41,346 bases of DNA from Anthoceros angustus (Eukaryota; Streptophyta; Anthocerotopsida; Anthocerotales; Anthocerotaceae), in the NCBI GenBank assembly GCA_010909165.1, contig VJWM01000357.1, positions 1-41,346 of the forward strand, written 5' to 3'. Position 1 is the first letter of the stretch. Each line of letters starts with the position of its first letter. The notes under the pieces were generated by a model. That model was not told where the DNA came from, made no database searches, and worked only from the letters and a program-made list of their open reading frames with translations. Positions 22,834 through 33,130 of this stretch are shown in pieces. The position numbers were made by a program, and so were the translations under genes.

Positions 22834-23912
22834 CTAACTGGGATCCGTAATGAACTTGAAGATGACATGTGTCCAGGAAGTGTGGTGAATCAAATGGTCG
22901 TAAAATTCAGGGGCAATTTGGCGCACCCTGTGGAGCCTGCAGCCGGGGATTCTGGGAAAATCGTGGTGCTCGTTGTGGTAGCCAACATTCCAAGCCAGGA
23001 TGTTTAGAGGCCCGTAGTAGGAATACGTCTCCTGGCCATGGGCAACCACATAGTGCTCGGATATGAAGTGGCCGGCAATAGGATGCATTCCGCTTCCAAA
23101 GAACGTGGACAGCATGAGATACACGAGGGACCGCCACCCGGAGTAGTAGAGCAACCAGACGTCGAAAGCCAGCTGCGTACACAGGTTGGCCGCCTCCCCC
23201 GGTCTCTTCGGGTTCAAGAAGAGCGCCCGCGAGCCGTACACAAGAATCTGGAGGTTTACCCACAGCACCTTCATGAGCACGTTGCTCACCATCCTGCCCT
23301 CGGCGTAGCTCGGGATATCCATATCCTGGCCTTCGATCCCTGTGTATCTGTGATGCTCCAGATGGTACTTTTGGAACGTGACCGCAATTGGGATGCCGAT
23401 GGGAAAGTTGGCAAGCAGTGCTAGCACTCGGTTGCCTAAGGGAGTCACAAACGCCAGATTGTGGCTCAATTCGTGTATTCCAAGAAACAGGTTGTGGTTC
23501 AGAAACGCTCCGAACATGTAAGCTAGGGCAATCAACGCGGGCCAGCTCGCGTTTTGGCAGGCAATCGCAGTCCATACTTGCAGAAGAAACACAGCCAGGA
23601 TCTGCGCAAACCGGACTCCAGCAGTATCAATTTAGATCCGTGCCGTTTGATACGAAAATTGAACCATTTCGTGGAGTCATGCAACCGCTCCAAGCCCTTA
23701 TTAGTTCTCAAGCACAATCAGCATGCACAGAGTTGGAATCCAACCGAGTGGAGGATTTAAGCCCAGGTCGTCACCTGCGGACAAGTCCAGGGGTCCGGGC
23801 CGAAGAGCTCCTTGATCTCAGGGTGCGCAGCCAGAATCTGCTTGCGCCTGGAGGCATGCGGCTCATCGGTCTCAGTCCAGAGGAAATCGTCGCTCGCTGG
23901 CTGAAACACCAT
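22834..23912 (-). CDS. DES1: Sphingolipid (dihydroceramide) delta-4 desaturase, two exons
   Basis: This protein introduces the delta-4 trans double bond into the sphinganine base of (dihydro)ceramide in the endoplasmic reticulum membrane. Exon 1 is 23,775-23,912 (46 codons, ATG at 23,910-23,912); the intron is 23,602-23,774 (173 bp, CAG|GTGACG donor, GCGCAG|ATC acceptor, phase 0); exon 2 is 22,834-23,601. The product is 301 residues. The N-terminal lipid-desaturase segment has [13 protein letters not shown] and [10 protein letters not shown]. The three iron-binding histidine boxes are HELSH (89-93), HLEHH (126-130) and HNEHH (255-259), with GHFISEHY and [10 protein letters not shown] typical of the DES/DEGS family. 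With this splice the PDPW-to-LLQVWTA spacing equals that of plant homologues. The C terminus stops at FITDPS, about 20-30 residues earlier than the family's usual 320-330. The frame is undamaged and is the best-supported protein gene in the window. Confidence 0.93.
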
Positions 23913-23999
23913 CACACCACGAGCTAGCAGATGCGCAGGCCCGCACCGCTGAAGAGAATTGGCAGCTAAGCGGATAAATTTGACGAGACTCGTGCAGAG

Positions 24000-24007
24000 T
24001 ATTTATA
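24000..24007 (-). promoter_or_regulatory. TATA box of the desaturase gene
   Basis: On the - strand the sequence reads GGCATATAAATACTC, with TATAAATA 88 bp upstream of the desaturase ATG. This would place the transcription start near 23,970 and give a 5' UTR of about 60 bases. It is inferred from sequence alone. Confidence 0.6.
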
Positions 24008-24897
24008 TGCCGACCCCGCCTGCCAGCATCGGCAATCCCGGAAGCCGAATGCTGCAATGGTAAACAGATGGTGATCGCCTTGCACGTTGTTGAACATGTC
24101 GCAGCGCCCTCACTTCGATCCGGGCCGAACATTCCACATGCCAATCGCCAGCCGGGTTTCCGGTCTCCTCCATGACTATTGTCTCAGAAGTGCCACGTGG
24201 AGTGGCGTTTTGTACCGGCTGCAGTGGGTCGCCGGATGGGATTTAGACGGTAGCAGGTTTCTGGCTCTAGTGGCCAAGTTGCCGCCGTCTCTGGTTTCTA
24301 TGACTTCGGCCTCCCGTCTGTTGTCGGTTTTGTAAACTCTGAGAGAGCTTCGGCTGGTTCCAAGCCAATGCGGAATTGTTCGGTTGTATACAGTGTACCG
24401 AAACACAAGAGGGTCTCCTTGTTTTGGATCTTATCGAGACCCCGTGTGTCGCTCTCGGTACCCATATCGCCGCGCCTTCTTGGCCGCAAGAAGGCGCCGA
24501 TGCCCTTCTCAAAGCGGGCAGAAAACTGAAATGTCTTGTCGGCACGGTTACGCAATGACACCAGCGCAAGGATTGGAACCTTCGACTCTGTAGCGAGGTC
24601 TATAACAACGATGCTTCGTTGAATGGACGTCCATACTTAGGAGCCATGTTTTATGGGGCGTAGGGTGCACATTGAAAACTCCACGATTAAGCGGCATGTG
24701 GGCGGATCAATACAGGATGGGGGTATCATCTTTCACGTCCCTTGCCGGCCAAATGTGTGTTCCCCCGTGGGCGCGCTGGCCTTCTATGGCGTCTCCGGCC
24801 CAAGATCAGGTCTTCGGCAGATTCGGTGTAAAGATAATCCGTTAAAAAAATATAAAAAATTTAAGTGAACCTTGGCCTATAGAATATCATACCAAAG

Positions 24898-24940
24898 AGG
24901 ATAGAGAGTGTTAAAAAATTGCGTTACACTTTCTATCCTC
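24898..24940. repeat. Short inverted repeat (hairpin)
   Basis: GAGGATAGAGAGTGT and ACACTTTCTATCCTC pair at 14 of 15 positions around an AT-rich 13-base loop. Confidence 0.7.
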
Positions 24941-24995
24941 TACCATAAAAGAAAAGAATCCAGAAATCGTTTGGGTTCAAAGAGAAAAGTTGATT

Positions 24996-25046
24996 GTGTC
25001 CGCTTTGGTAGTTGATTGAAATTAAGGGTTGTACCAAACCGGACAC
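24996..25046. repeat. Short inverted repeat (hairpin)
   Basis: GTGTCCGCTTTGGTA and TACCAAACCGGACAC pair at 14 of 15 positions. Read on the - strand the right arm begins GGGGTGTCCGGTTTGGTAC, which resembles Harbinger/Tourist-type termini; no full element is defined. Confidence 0.65.
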
Positions 25047-25263
25047 CCCACTACACTTTATGCTATTCTCCTCCTCATTATTATTTTCGAGCTCCGGTTG
25101 GGTTTGTGGTAGGCTTAGAGCGGGTTTCCATGAACCCGAGCCCAGGCCAGTCTTGACAAAACGACACAGGCTTTCCTGAGGTCGGGTGCCTTGTCCTATA
25201 GTTGAGCAAACCTAGCAAATTACCAGGTTTATTTTTAGGAACGATAAGCGAGCATCAACCCGA

Positions 25264-25500
25264 GATGACTGCCACATTAGCATGTGTGCCTTAAGTGCCA
25301 TGATGATACATACATTTAACATACATCTTTTCCTCCTCACCCTTGGCAGCAAGTGTGTACCCTGTTCGACTCCTAGTTTCTGACCCAAGATGACTGCCAC
25401 ATTAGCATGTATGCCTTAAGTGCCATGATGATACATACATTGAACATACGTCTTTTCCTCCTCACCCTTGGCAGCAAGTGTAATTGCTACTCCTAGTTTC
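25264..25500 (+). repeat. 125-bp tandem duplication
   Basis: GATGACTGCCACATTAGCAT starts at 25,264 and again at 25,389. The copies match closely through CTCCTAGTTTC (ending 25,380 and 25,500); the second lacks about 13 bases near CAAGTGTGTACCC. Confidence 0.9.
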
Positions 25501-27284
25501 GCTTCCCACCCGATCGTCACTCCCACCCCAAGCCGTACCCTGTTTCAAGCTCAGGCAAAATGCGCGTAGCACTCGAGGCTTAGAGATCAGACGCTCATTT
25601 CATGGCTGACATGCAAGCTACTCTTTCTGTTATGGCTATGACTCCTGCCCTCAGAGATGCACTTGACATTATTGGTCAGGGTTTTTGCTTTCACTTGAAA
25701 TCTGCTAGAAAGGCACTCTCATGTTGAACTACTTGCCTTGGAGGAGGAGGTTAACACAATGATCGAACATATTCTTGTCATGGTTGAGCCAATGAATGGC
25801 TTGTTATTTTCTTTGATCTCTTCAGAAGAATTGACACCAAGATCTTTTGTAGGTCTACAGCAAGGAATATGGTACATTAAACCGGGTGCTCCTGGATGCT
25901 GATCTATTTATGAGCAATATGTCATAGTGGATGACCAACCATGGTTTAAGAACATCACGAGGTTTGCTCCTGCTACATTTATCTACATTTGTGGGCAAGT
26001 TCATGATGAGCTACAATCCACTTCAGTGCCAGGTTTCTCTCAAATTGTTAGAGAATTCTTCTAGTCCGTGAACAAGTGGCTGTAGCTCTTCGTCGGATGG
26101 CCTATGGGGATTCGTTTAAATCTCTAGGTGAACAGTTTGGGATTGGCTTTGCCGCTGCATTCAAGTGCAGCCGATGGTTCACAGTGGTACTTCTCAAGTG
26201 TGCTGGGCACCACCTTCAGTGGCGCAATTTAGCTCAGCAGCAGTCCATAAAGCAAGGATTCCATGATCAATAAGGCTTCTCCAATTCCTTGGGTGCTATT
26301 GATGCAACCCATTATTCTATAGAAACACCAGTTGGCGAAGAAAAATTCGTTTGGTATGGTTAAGGTTTGACCATGGCAATGCAAGCTATTGTGGGTCCAA
26401 ATAAACGCTTTCTTGATGTCGTAACAGGTTGGCCTAGTAAAGCCAATGACACAAGAATTTTGGTGAATCCGTTTTCTACAGAGCAGTAGTGGCAGGCACT
26501 CGCTTAAATGGGCTCAAGGAAAACATTCTCGGATATGAAGTGGAGGAATATATATTGAACACGATAATTTTTGAAGGGGGGGATATACTGACCCCCTTCG
26601 GCCGAGACAGCACCCCCTTGTCACGAAGAACACCTTACCTAGAACAGCATATGTGCCCTACTTTGATAATGCACACACCTTTCTCGAGGTCATATCTTTG
26701 ATAAAAGATGCACTTCAAGTCTACCCGAGAACCGGAGCATGAGGGTGTGGCTTATGCTTTAGTAGAATGCATAGAGGGCGCCATTTTCATATGTTTATTA
26801 CAACCGAAAACTTTTACTTTCAAGTGGTGAACACAATGAACACAATCCTGCATTAGCGGGAGTCTCATTTAAGTGGTCGTGAGAACATTGCAACAAACAA
26901 TCAAGAAGGAGGAAGTGGTCATCAAGATCGGCTAATAGCCATTCAAGAGTGCGGCCCGGCGACTCATCCATGCCTTGCGCAAAATCGTCAAGTACCACCG
27001 CCATATTCGAGGCGGTCCATATCCTCCGCCTCGTTGTCGCTCTCCTCCATTGCTTGCTCGCCTTCAATAGTATCATTCTTGGGCCTCACGACGGTGTCGA
27101 TCCGCCACAAAAGATCTAGGGTCTCCGACCTCATCCAAAAGGTCGCCCGTGGTCTTCAACCTTCCGCACTCAATGCAACCACTTGGGCTTTAAGGCAATG
27201 CCAACGTCCTTAAAATGAACAAAGTTAGTTGCCCATGCGCCCATGCAAGCATCCTTAAAATCAACAAAATTGAACTATTGAGGA

Positions 27285-27356
27285 GGCACGAGGTTTGAAC
27301 ACGAAACCTATTCGTTACTACACTTATTTCCCAAACACTAGACCAACAGTCCATGG
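27285..27356 (-). repeat. Possible tRNA-derived SINE head
   Basis: On the - strand TTGGTCTAGTGTTTGGG resembles a polymerase III box A, and GGTTTCGTGTTCAAACCTCG about 20 bases further resembles box B. No cloverleaf or poly(A)/T tail is evident. It lies within the nested element. Confidence 0.3.
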
Positions 27357-27394
27357 TTGAGTTACTCTTGAGGCGCTAAATATTTATTTTGAAG

Positions 27395-27790
27395 ACAGGA
27401 GGAGGGGCGGGCCGGCCGGCCCATGGGTAGGGGCAGGTGTTAGGGGAGGGGCGCTGGCCGGCCGGCGCCATGGGCAAGGCATGGCGTGTTGGGGGGCGCC
27501 ACGGCCGGCCCAAGGCGCAGTGGGGGCGCCGGCCGCGCCATGGGGTGGTGTGCTAGGGGAGGGGCGCGGCCGGCCGGCGCCATGGGGTGTGTTAGGGGAG
27601 GACGCCGGCCGCCCCATGGGCGTGGTGTAGGGAGGGGCGCCCCGGCGCCAGGGCAGGCGGTATGGTTAGGGCGGGCCGCCCATGGGTAGGTGTGTTAGGG
27701 GAGGCGCCTGCCGGCCGCCCATGGGCGTGTGGGGGAGGGGCGCGGCCGGCCGGCGCCATGAGAGTGTGGGGGAGGCGGCCTCGGCGCCTT
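27395..27790. repeat. GC-rich minisatellite
   Basis: Blocks of GGCCGGCCGGCGCCATGGG, or shorter GGCCGCCCATGGG forms, alternate with GTGTTAGGGGAGGGGCG at about 40-60 bp spacing across roughly 400 bp. The palindromic GGCCGGCC and GGCGCC cores make both strands open in several frames (proline/glycine/alanine-rich), which explains the open frames without invoking a gene. Confidence 0.85.
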
Positions 27791-27799
27791 AGCACCATC

Positions 27800-28660
27800 C
27801 TGCATACGGTGAAGCTAGGGGGACAAGAAGGAACGGCAGTATCCTATCACCGATGGAAGGTGTGGCCCATTTGCGAGAAGGGTTAAAAGATTTGCATCCA
27901 TAGGTGACTGAAGAGTATAAGTGGTGGGAAGCCCGTGGACCGGAAGGAGATTGCTATCGCTAGTGGAGAATAACATTGGGCTAGTGCTACACCCTTGGAA
28001 GTGGTTTTCACGTGCAAGTGGATCATACACCGACCACTTCAAGTGCGGATGAAGCTTTGCTAGATGAGGCATTATTGAGGGACCTCCACCGCGTGATATG
28101 TATTTGGGGGCATATCAAAATGCGGGAAGGCAACCGCGGAAATGGCAGATGAATGGGGACATAACGGAACCGAGAGGGATGTTTCCGCAAAGGCTGCAAT
28201 ACGGACATGCATACAGCCATTCGGATTGGGAGGTCATTGACGTGAAGCTAAACGCACCACGACCTCACTTTCTTATCCACTAGTATCGGACCGAGCACAT
28301 AGATGCGTATGAAGGGAGATATGTGCGGAACACATAGTCCGGTGGTAACCCATCGGTCCAATCTTGGAAAAAGGGAATAAGATCCATTACCTAAAAACAT
28401 CTGGAGGTATTTGTGAAGTCATCACATATTATGGGTTTGTGTTGAGCAGCGGAAACATCATGTCACGGTGGACAAAAAGCGATAAGGGATAAGCTCTGCG
28501 AAGTTTTACAACTGCGGTGAAAGTGTCGCTGAAGATAGTGATGACAATGGAGGAGAAGGCTGGACCAAGTGATGACGATGGATTGAACTACGGGGATGAG
28601 TGGCGAAATCTCGTTTTCCGGGGTCCCGAGTTAATGTTGTAAGTCCAGTTCTTGATGTTT
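27800..28660 (+). other. Unidentified coding-like segment inside the nested element
   Basis: Protein-like pieces on the + strand include EEYKWWEARGPEGDCYR (near 27,912), SADEALLDEALLRDLHRV (near 28,041) and MYLGAYQNAGRQPRKWQMNG (near 28,098). They are in different frames and separated by stops. I do not recognise the family. It could be captured host sequence or the remains of the element's own protein. Confidence 0.35.
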
Positions 28661-29353
28661 ACGTGTTAGGAAATACCACGTCGTGGCTTTTGTGGTGTCA
28701 TAACAAAACCACATTTCCATCCCAAAGCGAGTTCTGATCGTTCTTGCCCGGCGAGAAGCGGCCTTCCTCCGTTCCTACTTTGCATTATTTCCCTAGGTTG
28801 GAGTTTGCGACCACCATTGGCCACAAACATTGCTAGATGGAAGTAGTAATTTTTGGGTGACACCTTTTTTTTGTTTTCGAATGCCTTCAAAATGCATTTT
28901 AGGGCCCATCAAAACCCCTTTGATTATTTGCGGGCCCTTCGAGATTATTAACCCCCTTCAAAAATTATCGTGTTATTGGGAGATGTAGGGTATCCGCTCA
29001 TGCCATAGTTGGTCGTGTCGATTGCAGGAATAGGTCTTTGTCAAATTGAAGAAAATTTCAACTACAAGCATTCTTCCACCCGAATGGTGGCCGAACATGC
29101 TTTTGGGGACTTAAAGGGACAATGACGTATATTGGGGAGGAAGACATGGAGGTGTAACTTAAGGTATTTGGCTAAACTGACATATGCTTGTTGCATATTA
29201 CACAACATAGGGATTGACAAAGGAGATCTTCCAGAGGAGTATCTTGTTCAAGATTATGTGCACCCACCGTATAGAACCGGTATGGAGAGACCACTTGGAG
29301 ATCCATCAGGACAAGCTATAGTAGAGGTGTTGAAGGCTTTTTTAAGTGCTTAG

Positions 29354-29870
29354 GCATGTTACATAATATTTTGTGACATGCTTGTAACAGAACCAGATAC
29401 ATTTCTAGTCAATGGAGGCAAGATTCTTGCCTGATGATTTAGTTGGGTTGCTCCCCAAGATTTAGTTTCAGTTCTTACCATTTCTAGGACTTTCTACAAG
29501 TGTCACACTCTACCATATCTACTTCTCTTTCTGATGTTGGTGGAGGATTGCCTATCCAAGTAATCTAATTCCATCACCAATTCCAACAAGGGCTTTAATG
29601 TATCCATGAAGCTCTTTAGAAATCTACTTTACGGGTCTCAGTCAACAACTCGAATTTGGTCTCGAATGCTAAGCTCTAGTGCGTAACAATTTCCCTCGTT
29701 ACATCCATACTAGCAGAAGGAGGTTGTTATTTTTCTCCCGCGAGACAATACCTTGTGGCTTGACGATATTCTTGTTCCATCTTATACCCGGAGGTTTGAA
29801 AGTGAGATTGCTTCTTGAGAAGCGAGGTTGAAGCACAATTGTTCCCCACCTTGATTAAAGCCGAGTTGGA
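29354..29870. other. Spacer between the two Harbinger pseudogenes
   Basis: AT-rich, no gene recognised. In an intact PIF/Harbinger element this would be the region between the two converging open frames. Confidence 0.4.
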
Positions 29871-30475
29871 CTTGGTTGTGGGAATAAGTCATGTCATTAC
29901 CACCACCTACAATTTAATAATAAGCACACGCCTTATGAAAAAAACCAGACTTGAAACCAATAGCCAGGAGTGGATGGAAGACCTGAAGCTTAAGAAACCC
30001 TCACTGGAAACATTAGGCTTAGTCATGGGGAAGCTTTGGCGGACTGTGGAGTCCATGAGTAGATCTTCTGGATCAATATCCTTTCCTTCTGGCAACCTTC
30101 ATAACCTGCGGTTATAAACGGAAGTATAGAAATTTGTTGGCAGTCTCTTGTACCTCTTGTCTTAAATGGAGAGGTCTCAATACGAACTCTTCCCAGAGCC
30201 AAGGTGTCGCTCGTGATCGAATATCTTCTTCCAATCTATATGCAGGGATTCCCACTTGTCTTGACACTCCTTTGCTGTGCGTTTGATATTCCTCTTCTGT
30301 ATATCTGTAACAATCTTGGCCCAACGTAGCCAGCTTTATGTTTTTCCTTGTTCCCTCCAGATAACATTCTTTGCAGGTCATCTCTTTGTTCAGTTTGGAG
30401 AACCAATATTTCAGCTTCAGTCCACAAGACCCGTTTCCTTAAAGGCTCCTCAAAGACGAGACTCATTTTACAACT
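29870..30475 (-). pseudogene. Myb/SANT-like (trihelix-type) DNA-binding protein, frameshifted
   Basis: On the - strand three frames together give WTEAEILVLQTEQRDDLQRM, then AKIVTDIQKRNIKRTAKECQ, DKWESLHIDWKKIFDHERHL and GKSSY followed by a stop where a Trp would complete SYW. This is the layout of the Myb/SANT-like domain, three helices with spaced tryptophans. RLPEGKDIDPEDLLMDS follows. Facing the Harbinger nuclease, it is most simply read as the ORF1 partner that binds the transposon ends. A captured host trihelix factor is the alternative. Several frameshifts make it non-functional. Confidence 0.7.
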
Positions 30476-30479
30476 TGGG

Positions 30480-33130
30480 ATGGAATGCTGGATGGCACCT
30501 CAAAAAGGTTTGACGTGGGCCGAGGCAGGTTGTGAATGGGCTTGGCACGGGCTTAATCTAGGTTCGCATAAACCCGAAACTGGATAAGAAAAGCTGATGT
30601 GACGAAAGAGACAAAACTCAAACATGCTGAAATGAGTAAATGAACCGTTTTCGAGTCGGGGAGTGTGGAAGACCACATGTGCACTAACCCCGCTCCCAAG
30701 TGTCAGGATGAACGATTTTTTTTTGTTTTGGATGTGTTAGAATAGCAAAGTGCTTTGAGAATCGTCGAGTCGGTCTTTTATCTGAATGGTCCTTGGCCCT
30801 TGGAGATAATAATAATTTTTCGATCCTTAGGTTTGACCCGGAGGTGGGAAGAAATAAGTCCTTGGGTATTGGGAATTTTAGAATAAAAGGTGTCTATATA
30901 TGCTAGGGATGCTCACAATATGCCAGTTGAGTAGTCAAGTGGGGTGGTGGCTAGTTCCACCACGGTGGCAGCAGACGTCTGAGACGAGGGAGTTTACAAC
31001 CCTAGTGGCGGAGGCGGGACTACGATCGGTCGGGCGCATGGCGGGAGAAGGGCACCCGGCACGCGGTCGCGACTTTCGGGAGGGCGTCGGGCGGGCTGCG
31101 GCAAGAAGGCGCGCCTGGCCACCAAATCTGCATCTCGGCGGGAGGAAGGAGCGAGAGCAGGCGGCGGAGGAAATCGCGCGAGGCGTGGAAGGAGGCAGCG
31201 GCGTCTGATTTTTGACAGTCTGCGGGGTCGAGGTTTTGTTTTGGGAAACAACGAGAGAAGGAGATGGCGCCCAGTGCCGAAATCACCTGCGGTGGACATG
31301 GACCCTTTGGAAAGTGAGGTGGCGGCTGGTGCGCTGGGCACAAGTTCATGGAGAAGAAATGGTGTTCTGACGATGCATTGGTGCAAGAGTCGCCCGGCAA
31401 CCAGTCGCAAGAGGGTGGCCGAGGAAAAGGCAGCAGGCGGGATTTGGCCCTCTTTCGGCGGTGTATGGGCGAGCATCGGAAGATGGGAGCTTGGTGATTG
31501 ACCCCGTGAAGAAGACCTTGAGAGGCTGCGGACGCTCATGAAGCACAGGGAAGTGAGTGAACAATGGTGGGTGACTCGCCAACTCGTGTCTGCTTGTTGG
31601 TGGGATTAGCCAAATGGATTTTGTGTTTCCTCTGAGCCTGGATCATATGGCGGATCACTTCTTGGTTTTTCTTCACGAGGTGGTCAAGGGTACACAAATT
31701 GATTGGGGAAGGATGATTTTGAAAGAGCCCGTGAGGAGAAGGCGACTTACTCTCCTTCCCTCGGCCCTCCTTGATTTCACCTTTTCCGATTCATGTATTT
31801 GCATTCCGGTGTTTAACTGAGTTGAAGTCGTGTCCGCCCGCATGGTTGGAAGCCGGCCGTGAACTCAAGGTAGAAGAGGAGGAATTTAAGGAGGATTCTG
31901 CAAGGATTCCAAAGCTTGGGGATGCGCCTCGAAGGTCTAAGAGGGTGGGGAAGTTTCCAAGGGTAAGAAGAAGGGCTACGACGAATCGAAAAAAGGGGAG
32001 GACACCAAGCAGAGGAGGAACCCACAGCCACACCTGTGGTCACTGTGTCAAGACTAGCAGAACGCTGTAAAGGAGGGAAAATAAAGGGAAAGTTGCTCCT
32101 CCTGTGATGAACGCCGCCGCTAGGGGAGAATGGAGCGGGAAGAGGCAAGGCATCAACCCCAGGAGAGGAGGGGTTAACTTCAGCCAAGACCGCAACGGAG
32201 CTCCGGATATTTTTGGCGACATTTCACCGAACCGTCTACCGAGGTGGGGATAGGAGACACCGCCGACACGAGAATTGTTGTGGAGGCGGATGGGCAAAGG
32301 GACAGCCCAATTTGGGGATTTGGTTTGACTTCGCCATGGCTCGACGCAGCGGATCTCCTCGATCAAGCCCATGGCTCTCACCGGCCGAGTGTGCAAGGCC
32401 AGGAGAAGTTGCTCAAGGAGAAGTTGGAAAGCCCGGAAGGCGAGAGCAAGGCGGCCGAGGAGCGCAGACGGAGTGCGGCGGCCTTATGCAAGGCATGAGG
32501 AGCTTAAGGGACATGTCCACTCAACAGAGGCCTTAGTAAATCAGTCAAGGGGCGATGCTACAATTGAAGAGCTTCAAGATGAGGTCTCATGAGTCCAGAG
32601 CTGTGGAAGCGATGGCGCCTTGGAGAAATTCAAGAAGTGAGAGATACAAGCGGAAAGAGACGAGGGCCAGAGTCAAGAGAGAGGTGGCCAAACCGAAGAA
32701 AGGCCGAGCGACAGCCACCGCAGGAGCCGAAGCAACCACCGTGGGGGAAGTAACCACCACGGTGGCTAAACCAGCCACCGTCGTGGAACGTGGAACTGAG
32801 GTGGGGGAAGTCACCGACAGGAGTGTCGCAGATGGAGGGACAGATCTCCTGGAGAATCAACAGCAGCCGGCCCAGGATTGTCCACGGGAGGAGAGGGTAA
32901 GGACCTCTGTATCAGAAGGGCGTATGGGTAGATGCATGGTTTGGTGCTCACTTTGGTGCGTAACGGTTGAAACATCCTTCTTTTGTCCTCTTATATTGAA
33001 TATAATTTTATATAATTGATTTCGTTTCCAAACGGTCTAGTATTTTTATTGATGATAGTATTCTTATGTATGTATCTGAGGTTAAAATATGAAATTAGAT
33101 TAGGAAAAAGACCTTGAAAAAATGCCTTAG
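30480..33130. other. Degenerate, partly GC-rich DNA; possible decayed element, no gene recognised
   Basis: Open frames of 60-180 codons exist on both strands between 30,900 and 32,980, but none has a start-to-stop structure with a known domain. A + strand piece (HMADHFLVFLHEVVKGTQID, near 31,647) and lysine/arginine-rich stretches near 31,930-32,010 could be from a transposon coat-like protein; this is a guess. Imperfect ACCACCGTGG-type repeats occur at 32,735-32,780. AT-rich DNA follows at 32,990-33,130. Confidence 0.35.

Larger units (their letters stand above)
24010..25560. other. Intergenic DNA with short inverted and direct repeats, no gene recognised
   Basis: No open frame here carries a recognisable motif. 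The notable contents are two small inverted repeats (24,898-24,940 and 24,996-25,046) and a 125-bp tandem duplication (25,264-25,500). The left part must hold the rest of the desaturase promoter. Confidence 0.5.
26558..28974. mobile_element. 2.4-kb inverted-repeat transposon nested in the Harbinger transposase
   Basis: The left end (AACACGATAATTTTTGAAGG then GGG, 26,558-26,580) is the exact reverse complement of the right end (28,952-28,974), a 23-bp terminal inverted repeat. ATTG flanks both sides (26,554-26,557 and 28,975-28,978). Joining the host sequence with a single ATTG gives EEYILGDVGYPLMP in frame, the expected transposase motif, so the borders are firm. C-run and GGGCCC motifs sit near both ends. 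Inside are no recognised transposase, a GC-rich minisatellite and unidentified coding-like pieces. A 4-bp duplication does not fit hAT, Mutator or Harbinger elements; the superfamily is unassigned. It is probably non-autonomous. Confidence 0.85.
25602..29353 (+). pseudogene. PIF/Harbinger transposase (DDE nuclease), split by an inserted element
   Basis: The reading starts at ATG 25,602 (MADMQATLSVMAMTPALRDA) and passes through several frame changes. Recognisable pieces are KNITRFAPATFIYICGQVHD (near 25,950), VALRRMAYGDSFKSLGEQFG (near 26,080), GAIDATHYSI (first catalytic Asp, near 26,293) and FLDVVTGWPSKANDTRI (near 26,412). The frame is then cut by the element at 26,558-28,974. It resumes with GDVGYPLMP (second Asp), FNYKHSSTRMVAEHAFGDLK (Glu, near 29,055) and LRYLAKLTYACCILHNIGID (near 29,157), ending at TAG 29,351-29,353. 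Intact proteins of this family cut and join PIF/Harbinger transposons together with a Myb/SANT partner, whose likely remnant lies at about 29,870-30,475. Stops near 25,895, 26,274, 26,360 and 29,124 show that it is dead. Confidence 0.9.

Noticed and set aside
23388-23927. A 179-codon + strand open frame over the desaturase
   Set aside because: It is the antisense shadow of the desaturase exons and intron, with no motif of its own.
24541-24640. tRNA-like T arm (GGTTCCAATCC) on the - strand near 24,575
   Set aside because: No matching acceptor, D or anticodon arm can be formed upstream; an isolated 11-base resemblance is not enough.
27384-27886. Proline/glycine-rich open frames on both strands
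   Set aside because: They are produced by the GC-rich minisatellite and disappear outside it.
30994-31539. 181-codon - strand open frame as a gene
   Set aside because: It lies in a GC-rich block where several frames on both strands are open at once; arginine/proline/serine-rich with no recognisable domain.
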